A stretch of 54,782 nt of DNA from Streptomyces sp. SID14478. Its GTDB lineage: Bacteria > Actinomycetota > Actinomycetes > Streptomycetales > Streptomycetaceae. This document shows, piece after piece, positions 43,053 through 51,337 of the stretch. Each line of letters opens with the position of its first letter. The first letter of the stretch is position 1. The stretch is taken from NCBI RefSeq assembly GCF_010548525.1, contig NZ_JAAGMG010000101.1, positions 1 to 54,782 on the forward strand, in the 5' to 3' direction. The notes beneath the pieces are model-generated. The model did no database searches and was not told where the DNA came from. It saw nothing but the letters and a program-made list of their open reading frames with translations. The translations under genes and the position numbers were made by a program.

Positions 43053-43948
43053 TCTGGCTCCTCGAAGATCTTCACGGCTGCCTGGAGTTCGGAGGAGAAC
43101 ACGCTCGGAGAGTGGTCCCGGCGCAGTCGTACGTCGGTGATCGACTGCTCCGGGAACAGGCGGTGGAACAGCGACAGCAAGGTGGACCCCAGGGAGTCCT
43201 CGGCATAGTCGGTCTCGTCCACGAAGTCCTCTTGGGACAAGGCATGTTCAATCATGGTGCGCGCGACATCCGCGTAGACGGCGGACAACACGATGCGGTC
43301 CACGGGACGAGGACGCGCCGCGTTCTGGAACGCCTCGGCAGCAGCGGTGTTCCGTTCGTTGATCAGCAGGAGCAGCGAGCCCATGGCGGCACTGTCCAGT
43401 TCCCCGTCGATCTGGATGTGCCAGGCCGCCCCATTGGGGAACGAAGTGTGGGAGAAGTCGATCACGGCCATGGGGAATTGAGGCGCGTCGCCTTGCAGAC
43501 GCAACTCCACGGCGTCTCCCCACAGCACTGACCCGGCGCGTCGGGGTGCGGCCGGTCGGGCGTCGTCCCGTCGTTCGGCCAGCACCAACGCGGTGTCCAG
43601 GACCAGTAGTCCACCGAGATCGGCGCCTCGAAGGTGCACGTCGAGGTCCACTGTGGCCGGTGCGGAACCGGTGAGTCGGGTGAGCCGCCCGGGGCCGCGA
43701 AGGTTCGACCCGGTGGCTGTCCACACCGCGGAGAGCATGAGCTCGGTGCTCTCGGGCAGCCCCGCCTGAGAGCGGGTACGCACCTGGTCGATCCGCACTC
43801 GTCGGCGAAGGTGGAGATCCATCTGGTAGTCCCAGTCGTCGATCGCCTCCGGGAGCGGCACCTCACCGTCAGGAGTGACCAGCGACCAGGGCCCCGCGTC
43901 GACGACATCGTCCGGAGGAACGCGATACGGGAGGGCGTGACGTGCCAT
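43049..43948 (-). CDS. Unrecognised protein of the defence operon
   Basis: The 299-residue soluble protein (MARHALPYRVPPDDVVDAG...) shows no motif I know. It starts with WSLVTPDGEVPLPEAIDDWDY, has a central LRGADLGGLLVLDTALVLAE and MAVIDFSHTSFPNGAAWHIQID, then LGSTLLSLFHRLFP near the end. Predominantly beta-strand with a helical C-terminal part is my reading. Its ATG overlaps the GHKL stop by one base (TGATG), and its stop overlaps the methyltransferase-like gene by 4 bases, so it is a dedicated operon member. By position it may correspond to the uncharacterised component (mzaD-like) of MZA systems, which is a guess. Confidence 0.85.
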   Translation of the reverse strand: MARHALPYRVPPDDVVDAGPWSLVTPDGEVPLPEAIDDWDYQMDLHLRRRVRIDQVRTRSQAGLPESTELMLSAVWTATGSNLRGPGRLTRLTGSAPATVDLDVHLRGADLGGLLVLDTALVLAERRDDARPAAPRRAGSVLWGDAVELRLQGDAPQFPMAVIDFSHTSFPNGAAWHIQIDGELDSAAMGSLLLLINERNTAAAEAFQNAARPRPVDRIVLSAVYADVARTMIEHALSQEDFVDETDYAEDSLGSTLLSLFHRLFPEQSITDVRLRRDHSPSVFSSELQAAVKIFEEPE

Positions 43949-45930
43949 CAGTCCGTCACCGCCTGCACTTTGATGGCGATCTCGGTCATGGTGTCGGGCG
44001 CGGGCAGCACCAGCGCGCGCCACACCGCTTCGCCACCGGTGATGTCGCAGTCGGGTGCGGTGTGAAGAGTTCCCTCGGAATCCTGCCAACCGAGCAGAGC
44101 GGGCATTCGGGCCCCTGCCGGGGGGTCGGTTTCTCGACCACCGGAGCCCGGCAGGGTAACGGCCAGGTCGATACGGACTCGCTGCGCGATGTCGACCGGG
44201 AGACGGAACTCCTGTACCAGTACGGCCTGTTCACCCAGATCGTCGTAGTAGGGCTCGCCCAGGTACTGCACGCGAGGTCTGACGCGTCGCAGGCCAGGCG
44301 CTCCCGGAGCGGCCTGCAGCGGCTCTTCGCCTCGGACGGATTCCGGCGCTCCGTCCCCCCGAGCCGGGGAGGACGCGGCCTTGCGGTGACCTTGTGCTCG
44401 GACGACCACCTCGGGCCCCTCCTCCTCGTCCCCTCCGCGATTGCGACCGGGCAGCCCGGCTCCGGGCCTGCCGTACGCGGTCGCGCCGCCGATCCCCCAG
44501 GCCCCACCGACCAGTCCGGAGAAACGTGTGCTTGCCGCGCCCAGAGGAACCTGGGCGGCTCCGGCCCGGGCCACCCCGCCCAGGGCGAGCAACTTGCTGA
44601 TCTCTTCCTGAATGCGGCGGAACGTCGTCCGGACGTAGGTGCTGTCCGGCACGTCGAGGGAGTGCCAATGCCAGGCGTCGTGGGTGGGAGGTTCGGCCTT
44701 GGCGTAGACCTCGTCCATGTCCGGGTCGCCACGGAACACTCCGGCATACCCCTGGTTCTCGCTCGGCGGCTTCGGCCCTGGGTGGTAGGTCACCACGAGC
44801 TCGGCCGGCCGCATCAGGCAGACATGGTGCACAAGGTCCTCTATCCCGACCATGCGTGACGCGGGGCTCGGCTGCAGAGGCGGCATGATGCGTTTGACGA
44901 CCCCGAACCGGCCGAGCGATCTTCGTGGTTTGCCGCACCACAGATCCTGGCCCCGCTCGGTGGACAACTGCTCGTGGGCAGCGACGAACAGATTCAGAGG
45001 GCGGTGCGTGCGTGGGTCGGGGACGGGAATGTCCCGGCCGTCGCATCTCACCGTGAAGCGCATGGCCGGCGCTCCGCCGTCCCTCTCGATCATCTTGGGC
45101 CACAAATGCCAACTGATCGTCTCGGCAAGGTAGTCGGCCACTTCTGCGGCTTCGAGTCGGTGTTCGTCGCGCTCCAGCTTGGGGTCGATCACCACTACGG
45201 AGGTGCCGGTCTCTGTCGGCCCGAACGAGCGAAGCCCCAGACGGTGTGCCGCCGCCTCGGCCTCCGCGCCGATCAAGGGCTCGATCACATCACTCGAGGT
45301 GTCGCCCCACCAGTGCCGACCGGTGTAGCGCCGAGAGGCGACGGCGTCGTCCGCGTAATAGCTCTGCCACAGAGCGCACCCGATGAGACGGGACTCCAAC
45401 TCGCCGTCCGGGTTGCGGCACCGCGTGTGAACCAGGACGGTTCCGCAGTTCGAGAGCAGATAGAAGATGCCTTTGCCGAAGCCGTAGGTGCCGCCCCCGA
45501 ACGGAGTGTCCCGCGGTTCTCCGATGTTGCGGACGAATGAGACGAAGTCGCGGGACATCTCGTCGGCCGTGCGGTCGGCGCGGGTGGGGCCGCCGAGTCC
45601 GGTCGTACCGCGGTCGGAGACGGTGAGCAGTCGTATGGAGCCACGTGCCAACGAACCGCGCAGGGGGAGTTGTTCTCCCAACGGCGCGTTACTGAGCAGC
45701 AATTCACGCCAGGCCGGGCCGTGCGCGGGACCCACGGTCGACAGGTCGATCTCATAGCCGACGGGCTCGGACGATCCGGGCGGGCGGGCGTCCCAACTGT
45801 TCTGGGCGGACTCGCGCACCAGAATCGTGAGCAGATCGAGCTCGGGGCGCCCGAGCTGGTTGCGGATACCTTCCGCCGCGCTCGCCCCCTCGGGGGGATA
45901 GGGCTGGGAGAACCAGTTCGGTCCCTTCAC
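43948..45930 (-). CDS. GHKL ATPase (MutL/MORC-like) of the defence operon
   Basis: The 660-residue protein has an N-terminal Hsp90/MutL-type ATPase: N box RESAQNSWDA (Glu40, Asn44, Asp47), D box VSDRGTTGLGG (Asp106), and the glycine lid GGGTYGFGKGIFYLL (145-159). A transducer-like region follows (GTSVVVIDPKLE, HLWPKMI). A linker near residues 480-560 is rich in Gly, Arg, Glu and Pro, and the C-terminal beta-rich domain is unrecognised. MutL/MORC ATPases act as clamps on DNA and occur in restriction-like operons beside Z1 and nuclease genes. The GTG at 45930 overlaps the previous stop by 4 bases. Confidence 0.88.
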   Translation of the reverse strand: MKGPNWFSQPYPPEGASAAEGIRNQLGRPELDLLTILVRESAQNSWDARPPGSSEPVGYEIDLSTVGPAHGPAWRELLLSNAPLGEQLPLRGSLARGSIRLLTVSDRGTTGLGGPTRADRTADEMSRDFVSFVRNIGEPRDTPFGGGTYGFGKGIFYLLSNCGTVLVHTRCRNPDGELESRLIGCALWQSYYADDAVASRRYTGRHWWGDTSSDVIEPLIGAEAEAAAHRLGLRSFGPTETGTSVVVIDPKLERDEHRLEAAEVADYLAETISWHLWPKMIERDGGAPAMRFTVRCDGRDIPVPDPRTHRPLNLFVAAHEQLSTERGQDLWCGKPRRSLGRFGVVKRIMPPLQPSPASRMVGIEDLVHHVCLMRPAELVVTYHPGPKPPSENQGYAGVFRGDPDMDEVYAKAEPPTHDAWHWHSLDVPDSTYVRTTFRRIQEEISKLLALGGVARAGAAQVPLGAASTRFSGLVGGAWGIGGATAYGRPGAGLPGRNRGGDEEEGPEVVVRAQGHRKAASSPARGDGAPESVRGEEPLQAAPGAPGLRRVRPRVQYLGEPYYDDLGEQAVLVQEFRLPVDIAQRVRIDLAVTLPGSGGRETDPPAGARMPALLGWQDSEGTLHTAPDCDITGGEAVWRALVLPAPDTMTEIAIKVQAVTD

Positions 45931-46952
45931 GCGGACTCCTGGATCAGGTTGTCGACCGTTCGGGAGATTTCGTCGGGTATCAGGGGCGCCGGGGTTTCGC
46001 CCGACAGGTCGATGGTGTACTCGACGTCCAGGGCGGACACGGGCACGCCGGCCGAGACCAGGCCGCGGTACGTCAGTTTGGGGAAGTCGGCATCGACCTT
46101 GTACCAGCGCTCTTCGTCGATCAGGAATCGCACGTCACGGTAGCGATCGGCATCTGCGGGGCTGTATCCGACGGCTGCCAACAGATCGAGGAACGCGCTT
46201 TCGTCGTCGCACAACCGCAGCGCTCGGGTGATCACATCCAGGAACGAGAGTCCGGTGCCCGGGGCGTGTGTGCGCTGCAGTCGGAACCAGGCCAGGAAGA
46301 GACTCCCGCCCTCAGGCGCGTCGAGTTGATCGAGGCCGTGTATGCGAGGTCTGCGCCCGTCGCCGGCCGCACTCGACTTGACCTCGACGGCGAGGGAGCC
46401 GGAGGAGAAGTCGTGCCGGTGCCGCTCCGGACCGTGCCAGAACCGGTGGGCGCTCGGATCTTTCTCAAGAAGGCGATTGAGAACCGTCAACTCGCCGAAA
46501 AGGCCCGCTAGTTGCTCGGGTCCGAGCGGCTCTCCCTCGGTCCGGAGGAGGGCTTTCCAGCGGTCGAGCGCTCGGTAGAGAGCCTTGCTGGGATTGTCGG
46601 GGATCTCCCTTGCCGCGCCCAACACGTCCACGCAGAGCTCCGTGAACAGATCGTTGAGGTCGTCGCGCAGGCAGGCGAGATCGGCATACGTCTGGTAGCT
46701 GTCCGCGTCTTCCAGGGGGCGCTTTCGCAGCTGGAGCGCCGGCCCGTTCAGGCCGGGACGGATCTTGCGGTTGGCATGGATCGGCACCAGAACGTGGCGG
46801 TGCCCCTGGTAGTCGACGGCCACTGCCAATGGCCCTTGGTCCGCGACCACGGGAAGCTGGGAAACCCTGAGGCCTCGTTCGTCGGAGGCGTGCTCGGCCT
46901 CGAGAGCAGTCCAGCGACCCTCGACCAGTTCGCGAAGGGAGTTCTCACTCAT
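45927..46952 (-). CDS. PD-(D/E)XK nuclease-like protein (DUF4420)
   Basis: The 341-residue protein carries a PD-(D/E)XK nuclease site of the DUF4420 type: Glu154 in LFGELTVLNRLL, Asp181 in HDFSSGS and Glu190-Val-Lys192 in LAVEVKSS, with the expected spacing. It is probably the DNA-cutting component of the operon. The N-terminal part is helical (LVEGRWTALEAEHASDERG...) and the C-terminal 140 residues are unassigned. ATG 46952 overlaps the Z1 stop by 4 bases (ATGA). DUF4420-type proteins are reported with Z1 and MutL-like ATPases. Confidence 0.9.
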   Translation of the reverse strand: MSENSLRELVEGRWTALEAEHASDERGLRVSQLPVVADQGPLAVAVDYQGHRHVLVPIHANRKIRPGLNGPALQLRKRPLEDADSYQTYADLACLRDDLNDLFTELCVDVLGAAREIPDNPSKALYRALDRWKALLRTEGEPLGPEQLAGLFGELTVLNRLLEKDPSAHRFWHGPERHRHDFSSGSLAVEVKSSAAGDGRRPRIHGLDQLDAPEGGSLFLAWFRLQRTHAPGTGLSFLDVITRALRLCDDESAFLDLLAAVGYSPADADRYRDVRFLIDEERWYKVDADFPKLTYRGLVSAGVPVSALDVEYTIDLSGETPAPLIPDEISRTVDNLIQESA

Positions 46953-49501
46953 GCGTCGTCGCTCTCGAGGGCGCTGAAGTCCTCTTCCTCGATCTGTACG
47001 TTGGAGAGGTCCGCGGAGACGTACTTCTTGACCTCGCTGTCCTTGTCCCAGGGCTCAGGGAAGACCAGTCCGACACCGATCACATGCTCCTCGGCGTCAA
47101 GCGGGGCACGCAGCTTCTTCGCGGGGCTCGGATTCGACACCTTGTCGATCGGATACAGAACCAAGAGGCCGGTGTCGGGGAACTGGCGCCGGCGCTCCTC
47201 CTTGATGGCCTTCTCCGACAGGCCTGCCGTGTCACCGGCGAGGTCGACCGCTGCGTCCCGACGGCTCATCAGCGTCTTGATGTCCGCGAAGTCCGAGGTC
47301 GGATCGGGCAGTTGGAGTCGTGCGCGAGTACCTCGGCCGACGCTGACGCCGGGGGCGAAAGCGAACTCTTCTCCGTTGGGGGTACCGACGATCGCGATGT
47401 TCCACTTGGCCAATGACTGAGCGGTGGCGACGCGCTTCCGGATGTAGTCGGTGATGAGGTCCGCGTCGTTCTCCGGGGACTTCTCGTGGAACTTGTAGGC
47501 GGACAGGAAGCCCAGGACGGTCTCGTGCGACACGTCACGAAAGACGTAACGCCCTTCGGTGGAACGGTCGTCAACCTTGCGTGCGCCACTACGTGCGGAG
47601 GCGATCAGATTGCGCGCGGCCGCAATGTTGTCGCGCAGCCATTCGGCGTTGGTGTGGAAGTAGTGGGTCTGAACCCGCTTTCCGCCGTAGGAGGAAGCTG
47701 CTGTGACGGCGTCGCGCATCTTGGCAGCTGCGGTGACCCGCAGAGCGGGGTGGGTGCGCAGCCGCACTGCGAAGGTGAGCGGCGTCTCGTCCTCGGTCAT
47801 GTAGGTATCGATATCGCGGCGCATCTCGGCCTCGACTGTGGCGAGATGCCGGAACCACTCGGCCAACTCGTCGGTCATCCAGATCCTGGGCAGGTCGGCG
47901 TATCCGTTGCGGAATCCGAACCAACGCCCCATCTGCAGAAGCGTGTCGTACGCCGAGACCGCGCGTACGAAGTAGCTGACGGAGAGGCCTTCCAAGGTCA
48001 GTCCGCGGGAGAGTGTGTTGCCGCCCACAGCGATCGCGACGACTGGGCCGTTCTCGTAGTCGAGTCGATCCTCGCTGCTGGAGTTGTCCATGATGATCCG
48101 GCAGCTGTCGAGTACTCCGGGCAACTCGGGCACCAGTTGCTCGAAAGGCACTGTTCGCTCGCCGAACTCGTCCGCAGGGACGCGTTTGGACTCCTCCTCC
48201 CAAAGCGTGCGCAGATAGTCGAGATGCTCCGTGTCGTCCAGAGAACTCGCGGATCGGTGGCGGAGATGTTCGAGGGGCCTCTCGAAACTGTTGTGCACGG
48301 CTGTGTTGACGCTCGTGTGAATCAGCATGGTGCTGTGCGGGTTGCCGGTACCACGTACGCGCCGGGCAGCCGTGGCCAGCCAGAAGTACTCGATGGCCTT
48401 GCGCAGTGTGTCGGTGATGACAGGTTCGAAGCCTTCGACGTCGGCCCGAGTCGCCGGACGGACACACGGCACGTCGTCGTCCGGGATCGAGCGGATCATG
48501 TCGTGTCCGTCGTCGACCTGTTCGGAGTCCTCGCCGTCGAGCGTGTAACGGCCGAAGAGAACCTCCGTGCCGAAGTGGCCCTGCGGCTGAGGGAGGTTGA
48601 CGATGAAGTCCTTCGGATAAAGGTCCTCGGCACTCGGGTCGATGAGCAGGTTCGCGAAGGGGGAGGCGGTGTACCCGACGTAGGCGGACCTCGGAAGGCA
48701 ACCCATGATGTCCAGGATCAGAGGGTTGATCGACTTGGTGGCCACCGTAGCCTGGTCGGCCTCGTCATCGATGATCAGCGCCGGGCAGTCCTGCAGGTAG
48801 TCGGATGCCTTGCTGAGCCACTTGACGAGTTTGCGCAGCACCGGGGCGTTCTTCTTCACCACACAGAGCACGTGCGTCTTGTTGCTCTTCCCGAAGTACG
48901 AAGCCGGGTTCTCCTGCGGAGTGAAATCCTTGTCCAAGCCGGTCAGCTGGGACCACATGGCCGGGTTGGGCTCCACGAGCTGCTGGACCAGACGGGCTTG
49001 TGTCTGACGCCGCAGACCGTTGTGGATGCCGGCAAGGACGATGAAGAGTTTGTAGCCGCGGTCGGCGCTCTTGGCCATGACCGAGGTGAAGTTGGTGGTC
49101 TTGCCCGACTGGACGTAGCCGACGACCAGCCCCCGAGTGGAGAAGGCCCTTTCCTTCGGGTGGTTCAACAGGGAGACGACTCGGGTCGAAGAGTCGTCGA
49201 GACTCTCGATCGCAGGCTTGTCGGGCCAGCCGTCCTTGCGCAACAGATCCACGATTGCCGGCCAGCACTTGTCCTTGGGCTGCGGGCCTGTGTACCAGGT
49301 CTCGCGGTTGCCCTGAACGACGGCGTGCGGTTCGACGAGTTCCTTGATGCGGATCGTGTCGCTCTCATGTCGCTCTCGCAGCTGCTGGATGTTGTCGGCG
49401 CCGACGCCCATCAATTCCAGCCGCTTGATCGCCTCCGGAGGGGGGAACGCCTCCAAGAGGGCTTTGAACGTTTCGTACATGCCGTCGAGTTCGTCGCTCA
49501 T
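46949..49501 (-). CDS. Z1-domain ATPase
   Basis: The 850-residue protein contains the Z1 domain, a superfamily-2-type P-loop ATPase. Walker A is GYVQSGKTT (128-136), Walker B LIIDDEAD (242-249), and late helicase-like motifs are GGNTLSRGLTLEGL and QMGRWFGFRNGY. The first 100 residues are helical (EAIKRLELMGVGADNIQQLR). Z1 ATPases are found in MZA and in restriction systems linked to MORC/MutL ATPases, where they are thought to translocate on or remodel DNA. ATG 49501 is 54 bases after the Vsr stop. The PD-(D/E)XK gene overlaps its end by 4 bases. Confidence 0.93.
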   Translation of the reverse strand: MSDELDGMYETFKALLEAFPPPEAIKRLELMGVGADNIQQLRERHESDTIRIKELVEPHAVVQGNRETWYTGPQPKDKCWPAIVDLLRKDGWPDKPAIESLDDSSTRVVSLLNHPKERAFSTRGLVVGYVQSGKTTNFTSVMAKSADRGYKLFIVLAGIHNGLRRQTQARLVQQLVEPNPAMWSQLTGLDKDFTPQENPASYFGKSNKTHVLCVVKKNAPVLRKLVKWLSKASDYLQDCPALIIDDEADQATVATKSINPLILDIMGCLPRSAYVGYTASPFANLLIDPSAEDLYPKDFIVNLPQPQGHFGTEVLFGRYTLDGEDSEQVDDGHDMIRSIPDDDVPCVRPATRADVEGFEPVITDTLRKAIEYFWLATAARRVRGTGNPHSTMLIHTSVNTAVHNSFERPLEHLRHRSASSLDDTEHLDYLRTLWEEESKRVPADEFGERTVPFEQLVPELPGVLDSCRIIMDNSSSEDRLDYENGPVVAIAVGGNTLSRGLTLEGLSVSYFVRAVSAYDTLLQMGRWFGFRNGYADLPRIWMTDELAEWFRHLATVEAEMRRDIDTYMTEDETPLTFAVRLRTHPALRVTAAAKMRDAVTAASSYGGKRVQTHYFHTNAEWLRDNIAAARNLIASARSGARKVDDRSTEGRYVFRDVSHETVLGFLSAYKFHEKSPENDADLITDYIRKRVATAQSLAKWNIAIVGTPNGEEFAFAPGVSVGRGTRARLQLPDPTSDFADIKTLMSRRDAAVDLAGDTAGLSEKAIKEERRRQFPDTGLLVLYPIDKVSNPSPAKKLRAPLDAEEHVIGVGLVFPEPWDKDSEVKKYVSADLSNVQIEEEDFSALESDDA

Positions 49502-49555
49502 GGAAATGGACCGTTCCCCTTGTTCTCTTCGCTGACGGTATTCGGACCGCGATGT

Positions 49556-49981
49556 CTAGCTGCGGGAGGACTTCTTGGACGCCACTGTCTGCGCGACCCG
49601 GTCGGCGACTTCCTCTACTGTTTCGTGTTCCCAGAACCTCAGTACCGTCCAGCCCTCGGCGGTCAGATGGTTGGTTGTCTCGCGGTCGCGGGCACTGTTC
49701 CGGTCCAGCTTGGAACGCCACCACTCCGCATTCGATCGGGGCGCTGTGGCGTGCTGAGGGCAGCCATGCCAGAAGCAGCCGTCGAGGAACACCGCGATTC
49801 TGAGCTTGCCGAAGGCGATGTCCATCGTTCGCCGAGGCATACCGGAAACCGGAACATGCACTCGGTAGCGCAGCCCCCTGCGGTGCAGCAGCCGACGAAC
49901 GGCCAACTCTTGAGCGGTGTCGCGGGAGGACTGACGGCTCATGCGTGAGGCGACGGCCGGAGACGAGGCGGTCGGGGACAT
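49556..49981 (-). CDS. vsr: Very short patch repair (Vsr) endonuclease
   Basis: Vsr nicks DNA beside T:G mismatches formed when 5-methylcytosine deaminates, so it accompanies cytosine methyltransferases. The 141 residues show SRDTAQELAVRRLLHRRGLRYRVH, catalytic Asp54 in MDIAF, and FWHGCPQH (70-77) with the zinc-binding His/Cys. The start at ATG 49981 is my choice: CATACT lies six bases upstream on the minus strand, and the frame to 50101 reads through the promoter. ATG 49942 is an alternative. It is the first gene of the seven-gene operon. Confidence 0.92.
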   Translation of the reverse strand: MSPTASSPAVASRMSRQSSRDTAQELAVRRLLHRRGLRYRVHVPVSGMPRRTMDIAFGKLRIAVFLDGCFWHGCPQHATAPRSNAEWWRSKLDRNSARDRETTNHLTAEGWTVLRFWEHETVEEVADRVAQTVASKKSSRS

Positions 49982-50245
49982 GCCACCAGTATGGGCGTGC
50001 AATTGAGGATGCTGCACGGGAGCGCGATGAGCGCGAAGCGGGAGGCGTGGTAGCTCGCACAGTGGCCCAGACCACCGGCGAGCAGCAGATATTTCGTGCA
50101 TAGACGCCTATCTCGCACATGCATCAGGGCCTGATCGATGGAGAGGCCTGACATTCCGACTCATCAAGTGTGACGATACTGTGAAGGTCACGCCAGGGGG
50201 GCGCGGACCTGAGATTTCGGGTCGAAAGTCCTGGCCCTCGGCACA
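49982..50245 (-). promoter_or_regulatory. Upstream region of the defence operon
   Basis: All flanking genes are on the minus strand, so the promoter for vsr and the six genes after it should lie in these 264 bases. I see an inverted repeat ATCAGG G CCTGAT at 50123-50135 and a looser GTGAC...GTCAC pair at 50169-50191. CATACT (minus strand, ending six bases before 49981) may be the -10. No gene is evident. Confidence 0.45.
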
Positions 50246-51337
50246 TCAATCCGGCCGATGCTCCGCCCCTCCGAAGTCCGGGCTGGAGAAGTCCGGGCTC
50301 GACAGACCGGGACGAGGTGCCGTGGGAGTGTTCTCGCCGGCCGGACTGAGCCCCGGCCTGCTGTAGCCGAGCCGAGGCATGCGGCCCATGGCGCCTTCCG
50401 AGCTTGACGGCCGCGACCTGTCGTAGTCGTAGGAGGGATCCGCAAGCGCGTCCCTCAAGAACGGCAGAATGCCGTGCTCCCGCAGCGCCGTCTCCCACGC
50501 TTCTCTGGCCCGGTCCAGCTCCTCTTGGTCCTCGCCGGGTGTGCTCACCCGCAATGAGGTCGAGCCATTACGCAGAGCCATCACCACCAGTGCGGCCGCC
50601 ACGACGAGAACACCCGCCCCGGTCAGAGCCGCGAATACCCAGCCAGCCGTCACCAGGTATTCAGCCAGGGCAGGCGTGGGCTCGACGATCGTCAGGAGGA
50701 GACCGATGAGAAAGCAGACCACGGCCGCGCATCCGGCGAGGACCGGGGCGAGTACGGCAATGACAGTGAGCCCGCCGGCCCCGCTCGCGCTCTCCTCGGA
50801 GGCTGCCTCGCGCCTGCGTCGCGGGGGGCGGACGGCCGACGGTCGCGTGGGGGTGCGGTGTGTCCGCACTTCTGGGACCGTCGGCGCCTCGGGGCGAACC
50901 CGCAGGCCGATCACTGCTGCCAGCAAACGACGGCCGTACGGCATCCTGGCCCACCGCTGCGGAGCCACTGCGCCGACGGTCCGTTGGGCCGCGGACTGTC
51001 CGGCGCCGAGCACGGCGCGGGCGAGACGGCGCCCCGGGCGGTCGGTCGGTACGGAAGCCGCGTGCGGTGAGGCGTACGTCGGGCGGCCGGATGACTCGGG
51101 TCGGATCCCCCCGTCACGGTGCTCTTCACGCACCCGCACATAGGCGTAGTACTCAGACGCTGCGGCTGCCGTGATGAGGCCGGCTGCGTTCAGCGCCATG
51201 GTGCGCAGCTGCTCCGCGTCGATCCGTTGGCCCAGGGTGGCCAGTTCAGGGCGCTCAGGTGCGGTGCGCAGCGTCTCGTCGAGGACCTTCTCGTACATCT
51301 GGCGATCTTCGGCCAGTAGATGCGGAGCGCTGTTCAC
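50246..51337 (-). CDS. Two-helix membrane protein, 363 aa
   Basis: The protein begins VNSAPHLLAEDRQMYEKVLDE and has a long helical soluble part of about 170 residues with a basic RTPTRPSAVRPPRRRR-like linker. Two hydrophobic helices follow (TVIAVLAPVLAGCAAVVCFLIGLLL and EYLVTAGWVFAALTGAGVLVVAAALVVM), and then a tail rich in Ser, Pro and Asp that repeats GLS and SPDF. I recognise no family. GTG 51337 has GGAGGAGGGG upstream and overlaps the previous gene by 4 bases (GTGA). The pair lies directly upstream of the defence operon on the same strand. A link to it is unproven. Confidence 0.75.
   Translation of the reverse strand: MNSAPHLLAEDRQMYEKVLDETLRTAPERPELATLGQRIDAEQLRTMALNAAGLITAAAASEYYAYVRVREEHRDGGIRPESSGRPTYASPHAASVPTDRPGRRLARAVLGAGQSAAQRTVGAVAPQRWARMPYGRRLLAAVIGLRVRPEAPTVPEVRTHRTPTRPSAVRPPRRRREAASEESASGAGGLTVIAVLAPVLAGCAAVVCFLIGLLLTIVEPTPALAEYLVTAGWVFAALTGAGVLVVAAALVVMALRNGSTSLRVSTPGEDQEELDRAREAWETALREHGILPFLRDALADPSYDYDRSRPSSSEGAMGRMPRLGYSRPGLSPAGENTPTAPRPGLSSPDFSSPDFGGAEHRPD

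Noticed and set aside
47486..49948. 820-residue plus-strand frame over the Z1 gene
   Set aside because: Shadow frame with no motif; Walker A/B and Z1 motifs lie on the minus strand.
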